Source: Polymyxa betae (taxonomy: Eukaryota > Endomyxa > Phytomyxea > Plasmodiophorida > Plasmodiophoridae). From it: a stretch of 63,908 nucleotides of DNA. Positions 1 through 12,433 of the stretch are shown piece after piece (position 1 is the first letter of the stretch; each line of letters begins with the position of its first letter). A program made the translations under genes and the position numbers. The stretch spans positions 1 through 63,908 of the forward strand of contig RBZT01000993.1 in NCBI GenBank assembly GCA_003693705.1. The letters are read 5' to 3'. The notes below the pieces were generated by a model. The model ran no database searches. It was not told the DNA's origin and saw only the letters and a program-made list of their open reading frames with translations.

Positions 1-150
1 GGATCGATGGGTGGACCTCAAGGCGGAATGGGAGGAGGAATGATGGGTGGACCGCAAGGCGGAATGGGAGGAATGATGGGCGGCATGGGCGGCCGTGGTG
101 GAATGATGGGAGGTATGATGCGAGGTCATATGAGGGGAGGTCGTCGTTAA
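1..150 (+). CDS. C-terminal end of a Gly/Met-rich protein (partial)
   Basis: The window opens inside an open frame that runs to a TAA at 148-150. The visible 49 residues are almost only Gly and Met, with two GGPQGGMGG-type repeats, and they end in an Arg-Gly tail (MRGHMRGGRR). Tails of this kind occur on RNA-binding proteins, Sm-like proteins and some chaperones. The globular part lies outside the window, so no family can be named. Gly/Arg motifs at the end could be methylation sites, which is inference only. Confidence 0.6.
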   Translation, partial: GSMGGPQGGMGGGMMGGPQGGMGGMMGGMGGRGGMMGGMMRGHMRGGRR

Positions 151-288
151 TGTACAGTCTGCTGGATAATAGCTTAGCATAGTCTTATATAAAATGAAAC
201 GTATTCATTGTACGTATTTGTCATTATCATACTGAATACGCAATTCAATGAGAATATCGAGAATGAGCTGAGCTTTACAGGGTCCCAA

Positions 289-982
289 CTAGCTTTGAGC
301 TTTCAAGTAAACTTCTCTAATCTGATGGGCGGCTGAAATTCGGATTGCAATGAGAATATACGTTCCAGGTAGCATCAGACCCTCAAAATGGATGTTCTCG
401 AATTCGACATCGTCATCATATTGTCGTACAACCATTATCTCAGCGAATCTGCTAGCTCCTTTGTCACTTTCATTATCAAACCGAAAAATCTCGCAATTTT
501 CAGCATGATTTGCTTGCAATCCTTTCAGATACATGAACCCTAAATTAACTTAAATCCAAAGCAAAGGTAAAGATAGTGATAAAACCATTTTCAAAGAACT
601 GTGAGATTAATTGGGCTCTTTCCAGCAGACAAGACACCTGCTCACTATAGGTATACAGCCTATCTGGAATAATTTCGGAATGTGGCTGTCGGCATGAACA
701 GCTTGGACCATGCTCGATAAGTAAATCAGTAACGATTTCTCTCTCGTGGCGACCCAGCCTTTCGGCTCGATGGATAATATCGGAAATAACCTGCTTCTTT
801 CAAGAATAAAAACCAAGGAAACAGACTGTAAAACAGCTTGGCACCGGAGCAGCTCTGCAAGCAGCAACTTGGTCTCGAATTTGAGCTAGAACATGCAGGT
901 CATAAGACAGTGCCACCCTGATCTGTCTGCAGTTGATACCACAAGATGTCTGACAGAATGACCATAAAGATGTAAAATCCAT
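289..982 (-). CDS. Unrecognised conserved-looking protein, three exons
   Basis: Three exons join in frame to about 203 residues: 982-827, 790-586 and 539-289, separated by introns of 36 and 46 nt with GT-AG ends. The middle exon has no ATG of its own, but in the joined frame it reads as ordinary protein (VISDIIHRAERLGRHEREIV). It includes a Cys-x-Cys (SCSCRQ). The last exon has an acidic patch followed by a hydrophobic strand (LMLPGTYILIAIRI). I see no signal peptide, membrane segment or known motif. It lies 48 bases downstream of the MAPR gene on the same strand. The first splice could instead use an acceptor six bases earlier, which adds two residues. The function is not recognised. Confidence 0.5.
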
Positions 983-1030
983 ACATAGACCAACGATACT
1001 TTATTGTAGTGAAAACAAGACATTGCGGGT

Positions 1031-1543
1031 TTATTGCCGTTTCTTATCATCAGCTAACGAACCCACAATCTTATACTTCTGGTCGTATTTCGCCTTCCAT
1101 TCGTCTAACGCACTCTTCTGTTCATCGCTCAAATTTCCAAGATCCGTGTTATCCTACAGAATTTCAGACTTTGTGAAAGCAAGATGTCGCAAATTTACAA
1201 TCTCTTTAAAATCCATTGTTGCCAGCGCTCGAGAAGCATCCTTTCCAGCAAATAGCCCATAACCAGCTGTTTTCCCATAAAATTGTCTTCCAGAAGGATG
1301 CGATGTCATATCATAAACATTGCCCATCAAAGCGATCAGAATAGCCTTCCCGTTCTCCCCATCATAGGCAGCCAGTTCATCTCGAGTGTAGACATGGCCA
1401 GGTTCTGGCAGATCATACTTTTCCTGGGCAGGCATATCGGGAAGGTAGTGGCGCTGCAGCTGCTTCCAATACAAATAGGCGAGAGAGACCGCAAAACCAC
1501 CGATGAGGAATAGTGTAATCCAGGCGAGATCCGCGATCTCCAT
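1031..1543 (-). CDS. Membrane-associated progesterone receptor-type cytochrome b5 protein (PGRMC/Dap1)
   Basis: An N-terminal membrane segment (residues about 5-27) precedes a MAPR-type cytochrome b5 fold. Typical parts are the start of the fold (YTRDELAAYDG), the ALMGNVYDM strand and the haem-pocket region GRQFYG..AGYGLFAGKDASRALATM. MAPR proteins bind haem through Tyr and act with cytochrome P450 enzymes at the ER in sterol synthesis. Exon 1 (1543-1199) and exon 2 (1153-1031) flank a 45-nt intron (1154-1198, GTAAAT..TGTAG). Unspliced, the frame stops at an in-frame TAG. Spliced, it gains the family C-terminus (DNTDLGNLSDEQKSALDEWK). The product is 155 residues, a usual length for a small MAPR. 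This is the Dap1/PGRMC1 family. Confidence 0.9.
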
Positions 1544-1919
1544 TCAGCTCCGAGAAATAAATCCACCTCTTACCGGAACGATGGCCTTCACAGGTTTTTC
1601 TATCTAAAACATCATAAAACACTTTGTACAGCCGCGAAGATTTTTGGCATTTCATTTATTTATTTGCCTGTTGATTACATGTTGTGAATTCAATAATATA
1701 TCAGCCGATTAAAGAATCGGTGCAAAGGTATTATATTTAGAAAGAGGGAACTGGATAGATGGAAATATCATGGGAAACTTAAATAGATAGATTAAAGATT
1801 ATCGCACGCTAGTTATCAGCATCGTCGGCGTGCTGCGATGTAGAAGGTACGGGGCCGAATTCGTAATACGGCCAGATCTAGATAAACAAGGAAGACTAAG
1901 TTTTGAGTTATCAACAGGT

Positions 1920-2523
1920 TCAAGCGTCCAAGACCTTAAGCACTACCCGCCCACGTATTAAGGAAAGTGGAACAGGGCCATAATCTCGTGAATCAATAGA
2001 TTCATAGAGATTATCTCTGAATTAAATAAAGAATTCAGTGAAGATTGCAGACTAAAAATAACTTCGTGATAGTAAAAAAGAACAGATTTCTCGCAAAATA
2101 GAAAACAACTCATAGGAATTAGGAGGATTAGTTTCTACCCTTGCAGCCAGACTTTTCCCTCAGGTACTCGTTGCTGGATGTGAGAATCGACCCAGAAATC
2201 TGACTTCCTTCGATAGGTGACAACGTCGCCAGGCATGCCAACAATTCGTTTGATGATAAACTTGTTTGGATCCCGGGGACTATTGCAGATAATCACATCA
2301 CCAGGCCCCAGCAACTGAAACCTAGGTGAAACAGCTTCACATATCATAATATCGCCATAAAGATTAAAAGTCGGCAGCATAGAGGGACCCTGAGTCTATC
2401 CAAGACTTAATCAATTCAACCTGAGCTTCTTAAGATGGATACCTTTGTGATGAACAGAACGTGTTCATGAATGGTATAGGTGAGAAGGGCTCCTTTAGCT
2501 GCCCACTGCAAGAATGTCCTCAT
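1920..2523 (-). CDS. IMP1: Mitochondrial inner membrane protease subunit 1 (signal peptidase I family)
   Basis: Three exons (2523-2443, 2395-2139, 2016-1920) give 144 residues; introns are 47 and 122 nt. Catalytic Ser is in GPSMLPTF and the general-base Lys in KRIVGMPGD. The last exon supplies the conserved end box (WLQGDN..SIDSRDYGPVP), which is lost if the second intron is read through. A short hydrophobic stretch near the N-terminus fits a membrane anchor facing the intermembrane space, where IMP1 trims presequences of imported proteins. The GPSMLPTF box and the DSR-YGPVP box make the family certain. Assignment to subunit 1 rather than subunit 2 rests on overall resemblance. Confidence 0.88.
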
Positions 2524-2750
2524 ACCTGACCAATTAGCATTTCCAAAGAGAGAAATCACAAAACCAAACCGCACATTTTGTTGTTATCCTTTTTTGCCGA
2601 TTTCATTTTCAGAAAAGATAAACCCTAACTAGGTATGTACGGTATTATTTAATAACATACCGTATTTATACCGGAAACCAGATGACAATATCGTACCAAT
2701 GGCGCAATTTTTGCGTAAAATCTGATTTTGCAAAGACTGCGACTCCTTCA

Positions 2751-3860
2751 ATGCCGTCTGACGATCGTAAACGTCATAAACGCAGGCATGACGACAGCGA
2801 AGACGAACGCGATCGCCATCATATGGCGTATGTTTCATTACCAGTTAACACCCGCGTTGGTACTGATTATATTAAAGAGATGTCAATGTTGACTTCTGGC
2901 GTAGGACGCCCATGCGATAGTCTCTGCTTTGTTGGAGACGTATCCAGACGGTCGTGATGAACTTCAAGAACTCTTTAAAACGATTGATGAAGGGTCTTCA
3001 GTGGAAATCGACTCCATTCCCGACCTTTTGGTTCGAAATAGCCTACGGTTGCTATTCCAATGTCTTCGTCTTAATCTCCAGGGCAGTTCATACACACTTG
3101 GCAGTAGCTCACCAAATCTGTCGTCAATATTCGAAAGCATTTTCCGGAATGCAATTAGTGAGAACGATCGCTTGAAGGTAGAGCAACCCAAGGTTGTGGA
3201 GAAAGAGCAACCAAAACGTGTAATTGGACCAACAATGCCGCCATCATTTGCCGACGACGACGATGACGATGACGATTTCGGTCCTCCGGTTTCTTCCGAT
3301 GGCAAGGCGATTATTGTTGCAGCTGCAGCTAGGCCCAGTAGTGAGATGGCTTCTGAACGAGCTGGTCGCGAATCCTGGATGACGCAGTTACCCGAGGGCC
3401 GAACAGGGGTTTCCACTGCCCATGGGCTCATTGCAAGGTCGTTTTCACGTAAAGGAATTCGTGATGTAATTGCCGCTGTCAGTTTCAGATGTCTTTAACT
3501 GATAATTTTCAGGTTGGAGATCAGTCGGCCTGGACCGATACCGCAGCTGATAAACAACGAAAATTCGAGAAGACAATGGCAGATAGAGCAACTGGCTTCA
3601 AAGAAAAGAAGCAGAAGATGATGTCGTCAAAGCCTTCGTCGCTTCCCGAGAGTAATGAAAAATGGAAGCCTTCATTACTGGAGCAGTATCGGGCAAACCC
3701 ACAGGCGTTTCAGAAGGAATCGGCAGAATCAACGTCAGTATGGGATAGGGAAAGAGATCTAGTTCGGGGCACGAAGGCGTCGCTCTCGAATTTGAAGAAT
3801 ATCGTGGCAGATGCCAACAAAATAAGCTCCAGGTTTTCCAAAGGATCCACGATGCTCTGA
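2751..3860 (+). CDS. GPALPP-motif / DUF3752 nuclear protein
   Basis: The proposed exons 2751-2859, 2921-3465 and 3513-3860 give 333 residues. The N-terminus is very basic and acidic (DDRKRHKRRHDDSEDERDRH). The middle contains a GPALPP-like box (RVIGPTMPPSF) followed by an acidic run of eight Asp. The C-terminal part is DUF3752: ESWMTQLPEG, then across the 47-nt intron QSAWTDTAADKQRKFE and a helical tail. The family (GPALPP1 in animals) is nuclear and poorly characterised. The second intron is well supported because it joins the two halves of DUF3752. The first (2860-2920) was chosen on frame only, so the N-terminal join is less sure. An ATG at 2682 in the same frame would add 23 residues. Confidence 0.8.
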
Positions 3861-4367
3861 AGGATTGATTGAATGCGAGCTACTTAGCATCTTGTGCTGA
3901 ATGTACAATACTCGCTTATGTTGAGCGATAGCCATTTGTACTTGATCGCATTAAAAAGCGACACTCCGATCTCGTTTTCTGTAAATTCGTTTTCAAGAGT
4001 GCTTACAAGTTCTCAGGAAATTTAATTATTCAAGAAAGCCGTTCGAACTGGCACCAATCAATCATTTTCTGGATCGATTTTAATAAACACATTCGCCAAA
4101 AATTGGTTCAATCATGGTATTCTAAGCATTGATGCAACTTGAAATTCGTCAGCTCTCTCAATGGGATCTCAGGAATTAAGAATGGACGTATGGTGCTCAT
4201 CGACGGAATCTGTTAACATTGTTGTCGAATATTATAGATAACTAGTACTGACATCGGCAACAAGAAAGCGATTCAAAGCTAATCGTCAGGCATCTCAGCG
4301 CTCCTGAACGACGAATACCGACCGGAGATAAAATAGAGGTAATATAATTCAAACAATGAAGAAAGGG
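3861..4367. other. Intergenic, no gene seen
   Basis: This stretch lies between the 3' ends of two convergent genes. I found no open frame with protein-like composition and no RNA gene. Confidence 0.6.
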
Positions 4368-4778
4368 TTATGATTGAGTCGTAGATGAATGTGAGCAGCA
4401 ACCTACAGCTCCATCATCCTCATCATGACAATGTGTGCCAGCATCAGACTCGGAGTCGCTCTCCGAATCGCTCTCACCAAACGCTCGCTTCTTGTGAAAG
4501 ATGCAACACTCTGAAATGGAACACGAGGTCAGATCTGGGCGATGGACGGGCTCTAGCTGGACAGGAACCCTACTTTTCGATTTCTTCTTGTTCAGGTGCT
4601 CGTTATCGACGGTCTCTGTCGTGAACTGCACCGACCGATGCCCGGTTCGCCTAGGCCTGGGTCGCGTTCTCCTCTCGAGATGCAGCGGGATTACATGCCC
4701 GGTGGCTCTAGCAGTAATTGTTGCTCTCTCTTGGATCACAGTTACTGTCTGGGTCGTGGTCCCTGTCGTCGTCATCAT
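4368..4778 (-). CDS. Type 1 protein phosphatase inhibitor 3 (PPP1R11/YPI1 family)
   Basis: This small protein has the family hallmark: a PP1-docking RVxF-type site (SVQF) followed by TTETVDNEHLNKKKSK and CCIFHKKRAFGES, then an acidic Ser/Asp/Glu tail with Cys/His clusters (THCHDEDD, GCC). A 63-nt intron (4511-4573) interrupts it. Because 63 is a multiple of three it can be misread as coding; its removal restores KKKSK-KCCIF. The N-terminus is Thr-rich (TTTQTVTV), as in other members. The product inhibits nuclear PP1 catalytic subunits, and some family members also act as E3 ligases. I start at the double ATG (4778), because the longer frame begins only with GTG. Confidence 0.9.
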   Translation of the reverse strand: MMTTTGTTTQTVTVIQERATITARATGHVIPLHLERRTRPRPRRTGHRSVQFTTETVDNEHLNKKKSKSRVPVQLEPVHRPDLTSCSISECCIFHKKRAFGESDSESDSESDAGTHCHDEDDGAVGCCSHSSTTQS

Positions 4779-5288
4779 TAATGGTGAAGATTTGCGTGAT
4801 GACACCTGTCTCGGGGAATGTCCTTTTGCCGATCAAAGCGAGAATTTCCTCTCAACAAGACATTGCAATTTCATATAGGTATACTATGTTATATATTACA
4901 TGCAGGATCGGATCTCGGCGTACTGGTCCAGGATGTGGTTCTCCGGGATGGCTACCGCTGACTGATAAAAAACCCGGTCTCATCTCTTGTTTACATTTAT
5001 GGTGTTTTCGTTTTACCTGCCTTGACATTCATATCGTTCAATCTGTATATTGAATATTTATATCTAACGAGATCAGTTTGATGATGGGCTTGGTTTGCCT
5101 GAATCTAGCAGTTAGACCAGCATTAGACATTAGATGCTCATCTGCCTTTCAAAAAAGCAGCTTCCTAGATGATAAGCTTGATCAGCAGTTTTTTTTAAGT
5201 TTAATTAATTTCAAGATTATGAGTCCCATTATTTACCAATGAGCTCTGGATAATCAAGGAGTTCATTTCGCATATTGTAATACCGGTA
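4779..5288. other. Intergenic between divergent genes
   Basis: This is the shared upstream region of the PP1 inhibitor (minus strand) and the Maf gene (plus strand). It has AT-rich stretches near 5180-5280. I could not define any promoter motif and saw no coding frame. Confidence 0.5.
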
Positions 5289-6112
5289 ATGCGATTGATC
5301 CTTGGATCGTCATCCAAAATACGTCAACGTCTCCTCAGAGAAATATGTCCAGATTTCATAGTTCGATCAGCTGATATCGACGAATACAGCATTAAATTGG
5401 ACCACGAAGAAGATCGAGCCAGATCCGATCCATCATCGTTGGTACTGGCCATCGCACGAGCTAAATTGCATCGGATCTGCGATGACCTGGACGTCACCAA
5501 TCAAGTCTTTGAATACCAGATTGCCCTTTATCTCAACGAATTATCGATTGGTCTAGGAGGCGACGGTTGTCATCACTATGGATTCAGTGGTCTATCATAA
5601 TGGAGAGATTCGAGAGAAGCCCAAATCACCTGAACAATGTCGTCAATGGATGCGTCAATACCAACTTCAATCGGTTCGAAAGTGATGCCTGTAAACAAAT
5701 CTTAAACCCTAACAAACTTTCAGGTCTCAGCCTGTACCGGCGTCGTCATCAAGAACATGGCTACCGGGTGTCAGGTCGAAGGGTCAGCCACTTTGTATTA
5801 TCATCCTATCTATTCATCGATGTGTGGGCTGGCAGGGTGGCCCATGCGGTCCAGTACTACCGGCCGATTCCGGACCAAGAGCTCGAACATATCATTGATC
5901 AAGGCGAGATTCTAGGCTGTGCTGGAGGATATATTGTATCTATACGTATGATAGCTGTTTTACATACTGTTGATTGTTATGCTGATTGATGATGTTATTA
6001 CATAGCTGAAATTCAGCCATATCTCGGAGATAGGGTCGGTGATCTCGATACACTCATGGGATTCCCATCACTACTTCTTCGTCAACTTCTACAGCAGGTC
6101 CAGGATATCTAG
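5289..6112 (+). CDS. Maf/HAM1-like nucleotide pyrophosphatase
   Basis: Five exons (5289-5504, 5557-5673, 5724-5794, 5836-5945, 6006-6112) join to 206 residues, the usual Maf length. Family signatures in order are LILGSSSKIRQRLL, ADIDEYSI, ATVVITMDSVV, REKP, RPIPDQELEHIIDQGE, LGCAGGYIV and DTLMGFPSLLLRQLL. Maf proteins hydrolyse non-canonical and methylated nucleoside triphosphates to monophosphates, cleaning the nucleotide pool. The first-intron donor could be 5493 or 5505; both keep the frame. In most Maf proteins the Asp after VVIT is preceded by S or A (T/SD); here it reads ITMDS, which keeps the acidic residue. Confidence 0.88.
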
Positions 6113-7879
6113 TTCAATCAATCAAGGCTCATGGTTTGGTGTTAAATTTCCCAGGGAAGATACATTTGTTTTAGAGTCATCAACATACCACATAAAAACA
6201 ACACTTCCTGATTTTATGTGAATTTAGTCAAATTGGTACGAATTGGGCTCTGGACTTCATTACTCGTAAGATGCTTTCTGACTCAGTTCGTTTAATACCA
6301 GAGAACCCGCTAAGCTCGTATGATTCGTTATGGATCACCGAAACGCCTTCTTGATCTGAATGGAGTGACTATATCATACTATCAATCGATGAGAAATCTT
6401 GTGAGCCAATGCCATGCTCTAGCTTCATCAGAGATCGGGCTGAACATGTTATCATTCAAACAAGATTCTATTCGCTAAAAACGTCGAACTTTTGACGATG
6501 AAAGCTCTAATGCGAATTGATTGATACCGTTTTCTTCCATCGTCATTCTTTCTTAACTATTGACATATTCATTGCCAAGACAAAAGATGCCATAGTCCAT
6601 AAGGTGCATATGCATTCTCAGAATTCGTTCCAGATCCCATCACCAGGACGCACGATTTAGAAAGTCGATCCACTTCCCGTCAAAAATCTGATTCTTCTCA
6701 AAAGTATGTTTCTCGGATAAATCGAACCATACTAAAGGCGGCAGCAGCATTTTGCAAGTCGAATAGGTTTACGGAATATCTTTCACAGAATGGTTTCGAT
6801 GTCGGGCGTTGCCTGAGGTTGTACGGCGACAAAGCCACCAATACTTTGGAAGCATCCGATAACAGCACTCGAACAAAGCTTAACAGGAAGATGGTTTGCT
6901 TTGATAATATGGAGCTCTATGCAGTATTCTAATACAGTTCAATACAGTAGCTAAAATATCATTGATGCAAGATTTCAGTTTTGTCAATGCCAGAGATCGC
7001 TATCTCTTCCACCAGCACCAGCAGCACTGTGTAGTTAAGCAAAACATCTTCGTTGCTTCATATAAGAGAGGATACTGCCTGAGATAACATCTCCATGAAG
7101 AACGCCCAGGCAGCGGGCCGGAGCCAAGATCTAATCACGCCTCTTACTCGGTTAAGTTCTTGACGACCATGCAGAACGGCAGCTGGTCGAGACGAACCAA
7201 GGCGTCAAATTGCTTTCGCCTTGAGTGTGAGTACACGCGTCAGATAGTTTAGAAGCAAGAGCAGGATACGACGGGACAAAAACAGTTCAATCTGATCAGC
7301 AGAGAGAATTAGTCAAACATTTGGTACGGTATAGGCGATAATGGGAAGGTAGCAGCGTCCTTCACTCGCATTGGTCAGAGGCTGTATGTCGAGCAGGGTT
7401 AAAATAGGGCACTTTATAAGCTGGTTAACGAGCCATGACCTCAATTGGCAGAGATTCCGACGGGAAACTAGAATTCTACTGATCGATCGTAACGACCAGT
7501 TCACACAGGCAAGGTTCAATTTGGAAAGACTATTCAACGTACATACTGCATAGTTCTCTGCAGGTATCAGATTTCGATTTAGCACTGTGAGGTAATACGG
7601 ACTTGAACATTTCAGGAATCCGGTTACTGTTCAGTCCGACCCCCAATATGGCAGCTTTCTTCGGGATTCTTTCTTTTTTGTCCGCATGTATTTGAAAATG
7701 GGGCAAAACTCAAAAGGAGATCTTGTTTTGGCGCGGGTAAAATGGCGCGCGAATTAACTGCTGCTGGGCTGCAGCCAGCAGGGTGTTCGGGCGGGCCTCA
7801 TTGCTGATTTAAAATTCAATAGAGAGCTATGGACGCCATTATCAATCTATGATCGAGATTCTAACCTGGCCACTACCTG
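6113..7879. other. Long intergenic region before CDC7
   Basis: About 1.8 kb without a frame I can support. Short ORFs near 7313-7585 have no protein-like features. The last 160 bases hold GC-rich E2F-like elements, listed separately. I saw no tRNA. Confidence 0.5.
7726..7755. promoter_or_regulatory. E2F-like sites upstream of CDC7
   Basis: TTTTGGCGCGGG at 7726-7737 contains TTTGGCGC, a match to the E2F/DP consensus TTTSSCGC. Directly after it, at 7744-7755, lies GGCGCGCGAATT, whose complement AATTCGCGCGCC is a second E2F-like core. They sit about 125 to 155 bases before the CDC7 start. Whether the organism uses E2F or another G1/S factor cannot be told here. Confidence 0.45.
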
Positions 7880-9276
<1,397 letters not shown>

Positions 9277-9498
9277 TGGCTGGCTCCTGAGCATCTGTTT
9301 GACCTGCAATATACATATGGCCCCAACAGTTCCTATCTATTGATTATATGAAATAATATCAATACAATCTACCTCTATTTATGTAAATTTTCCTGTGTTG
9401 CTTTCTTATTATATTTCCAGTAACAAGCGATATCAATATTCCACACACGCGAAGTTGTTAAAGTGATCTCTCAAAGAGAAAGGCGATTTCTGCGTGAG

Positions 9499-9920
9499 AT
9501 GGATTACGATGACTACGACGACTATGATCAGGGTGAAGAGCAGGTGCCGATTGCAGAGCCGCCAACTCTTGAAACAACGGAGCCGACCAGGGAGCCACGA
9601 CTTAAGAAACCGAGGAGAACGCTGAACGCTGACCTGCTCAAAGACCAGGATCACGGCCTGGGTTTACTCCAGCGCGAATTCCGGAAGACTCGGTTTCGTG
9701 GAAAAGGCTACGAGCTTGATGACCTCTCGCGATTGCTTAAAATCTATCAAGAATGGGCTCATCAGGTCAAAAGCATCCAGTTTTTTTTAGGGCTCTGACT
9801 GATCTTTAGCTGTTTCCAAAACTCGACTTCACTGCATTTCTCGACCGGATACACAACATAGGCAGAAAAGGACTAGTTAATGATGGCGAACTATTCGAAC
9901 AAGTCCCTGACGGGTTATAG
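9499..9920 (+). CDS. TIPIN / Csm3 / Swi3 replication fork protection protein
   Basis: Two exons (9499-9765, 9810-9920) with a 44-nt intron encode 125 residues. After an acidic N-terminus (DYDDYDDYDQGEE) comes the Swi3 domain: RRTLNADLL, GLGLL, FRGKGYELDDLSRLLKIYQEWAHQ and, in exon 2, LFPKLDFTAFLDRIHNIGRKG. With Timeless/Tof1 this family stabilises stalled replication forks and supports the S-phase checkpoint. The C-terminal region beyond the Swi3 domain is absent, so it is shorter than human TIPIN and budding-yeast Csm3. I start at the ATG at 9499 because the longer frame opens with GTG. The upstream sequence contains CACGCGAAG, a G1/S-type element. Confidence 0.92.
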
Positions 9921-10122
9921 TGCATTTATTGTAGTCTGCTTCAAATGAGTGTGAGAGCATCCCAACAAGACATAATTCGCAGTACATTTACAGTTGTATA
10001 CAATAAAATGCATTAGCTTAAGCTTTAAGTGATAAAATCTAATTAATAGTATGTATATGCATTAGCAAAGGGACGAAGTCGCCCTTACCGCTGAACCCTT
10101 AGCCAACCCGGATCTAATAATT

Positions 10123-12311
10123 TCAATTCTGAAGACGGGAGATAATGCCGCTAATGATATTTCGTTGGACCTGGGCATCCTGATCCATTTTATCATCGAC
10201 AACATCACCAATTTCATCATGAAGACGTCTTAGCGAGGCAACAATGTCTTCAACCTTAATTGAAGTTAACTGCAGCTGCCTTAAAGCGCGCTCGGAGATT
10301 TGTGCTTCTCCAGCGGTTATAACAAATCCGAGAACGAAATCGACCATTTGCAGTGTGAACGACGCTGGTTGCCAGTATAAGATCAACTTTTAAACAAAAA
10401 ATGAAAGTACCATTTTCTGAATCAGAATTTTCGTCGAGTTCTTTGAACTTTTGGTGTAGATCAATCAGACGATCGACCTTTTCATGTTCCTTTTCCTGAA
10501 TGCCATTTCAAACGTAAATCGTATGCACGCGTCAGCTTACAGCGAATTTCTTAAGAAGTCGTTGATACTGGATATCACTGGTTTGCATGAACAAATTGGC
10601 GATAATCGAGATGAGACATTCTGTATTTGACAATCAGCGCTATACAGTATTTAGACCCGCGACAAGATCGTATTTTACCCTCTTCTTCTTCTATAGAAAC
10701 CTTGTGCTTTTTATGACGTTTCGATCTACCTGCCATGAAGGCAGCAAATACGGCTTTAAGACCGCCCAAATCGACAAGCTTCTGGCAGTTCAATCGGTCC
10801 TCTGTAATCAGTAAGTAAAGCGAGCACACGAACTGGAGAGCTGACTTTGAACGGCTAAATTCAGCACTTTCAAAGCATGAAAGGTCAAGAAATTCTTCGC
10901 TCTAAGAGCACGTCATTGACAACGAAATGACAGCCGATGTCTATACCTAATGCAATCCAAACAAAATTGTAGACCACCAACAGATTCGAAAATGCTTCTT
11001 AATGGTGGATCCAGCAACGCACAAGTTACAGCAGAGAATAAATTTTCAACCTGAATGGTTCAATGTGTCAAAGTAATCATAGTGATATGAGGAAATATAT
11101 ACAAGTCCTGTCTCATCGTCACCGGATGGGTCACGATCTGTGAACGATCGTAATATCGACAACGCCTTCTCAAGAGGACCTTTAGCGAATGATCTGTGAC
11201 CATGAGATCCCCCTTACTGATTGTGAGTCTGATGAAAAAAACATGCATCGATTTGCCTACCATGAAGCAGGAAAACGGCGACCAAATCAGCGGCAGCGAA
11301 TCGGTTTTCATCACTGGGTGACATTTTAGATGCGACTCGATCGGTCAAGACAGAGATAAAGTTGGTCTTCTGGAGGACAATCTCAGCGCTACTGTTATCC
11401 GCCTCAACCATGGCCTCGAAAGTAGCTAACAGCAATGAGACCGCCTCTCGATCATTCTCCTAACAAACGGCAGCAGTAATCGTTATTAAGTCGTCTAAAA
11501 CAATCCATAACTAATTGCCAAGAAGCATTAGAAGGAATATGAAAAACCCATCATCAACTCATAAAACAACGGACAGTATTACTGGGCCAAATAAGTGAAC
11601 TGATTGCTGCATTATAAGGCCCATACATTGGTCCAGAGTAGACTGGACTGCAGCAAGTCTCTAGCCAATAGACCGAGAGCCAAGAAAAGTATTATGAAGA
11701 TACTTGAAAGCATAAAAAATAAAAGATGGTACTCACCTCGTTCTCGTCAAATCTTGACAGGGCTTCAACCAAGATTGGGAATCCATCTGTTTTTTTGATC
11801 CGATCAATTACAACTGCAAGATGCTGCTCTTCCTCTTTTGAATCAATATCGAATACGGTATGAATTAATCGGACCGTAGAAATAGCAATATCGACATTCT
11901 CATGAGCAAGAAGCGATAAGCAACTATCTAAGGCACCGAGTCTAACAAACTCATTGTAAACATTCGTGTCAGCAGACAACTCCTGTGTTAAGTTCTCAAG
12001 TTCGTCGTTCAGCTTGATCTACGAGCGCCATTTAGCTCAAGCTCATGTGATATGAAACGAACACCGACTTCGGAATCCATAAACTTTTTAGGGTCGTCAG
12101 CAAATTTAATTCGCATCTGCTGATTTAGGTTGAGAGCTTTGTCAAATTTGAGAACGTGTTTTCGGATTCGTAGAGGTCCATGGATATCATCGTCATCAGG
12201 AATGACATCCTCATCTCTTAAAATCCTGCGAATCTCATTAATGTCTGAGGTATGGTCGAGGACTTCCCTGAGATCTGATAGCTTCCTCTTTCTTCCCAAG
12301 CTAGAACTCAT
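10123..12311 (-). CDS. CTNNBL1: Beta-catenin-like protein 1 (ARM-repeat spliceosome factor)
   Basis: A multi-exon gene; the first exon (12311 down to 12069) begins MSSSLGRKRKLSDLREVL. Exon 2 gives the conserved block SEIKLNDELENLTQ..LGALDSCLSLLAHENVDIAISTVRLI, matching the HENTDV region of CTNNBL1. Later exons include ENDREAVSLLLATFEAM, HRSFAKGPLEKALSIL, CDFLV-type helices, KEHEKVDRLIDLHQKF and the C-terminal helices. CTNNBL1 is an armadillo-like protein bound to the CDC5L/Prp19 complex of the spliceosome, so it fits an intron-rich genome. One intron (about 11460-11735) is unusually long for this window. Internal exon edges between 10500 and 11440 were not all resolved. Confidence 0.87.
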
Positions 12312-12433
12312 GAAGCAGAAGATAGAATGGAATATATCGGTCACGGTACTTGAACCCCGCCAAATTCCGTCGTTCAAATTCCAGTAGGTACCATTTTTTT
12401 CTTCAATTGACATTAATAGGTAGTTTTAGAACT

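Noticed and set aside
1154-1198. In-frame TAG in the MAPR gene as a recoded stop or pseudogene
   Set aside because: A 45-nt intron with GTAAAT donor and TGTAG acceptor removes it and restores the family C-terminus. A 16-nt intron (GTCTGA..TAG) was also considered but shifts the frame into an early stop.
4501-4878. Plus-strand ORFs over the inhibitor-3 gene
   Set aside because: They are shadows; the minus-strand frame has the clear family motif.
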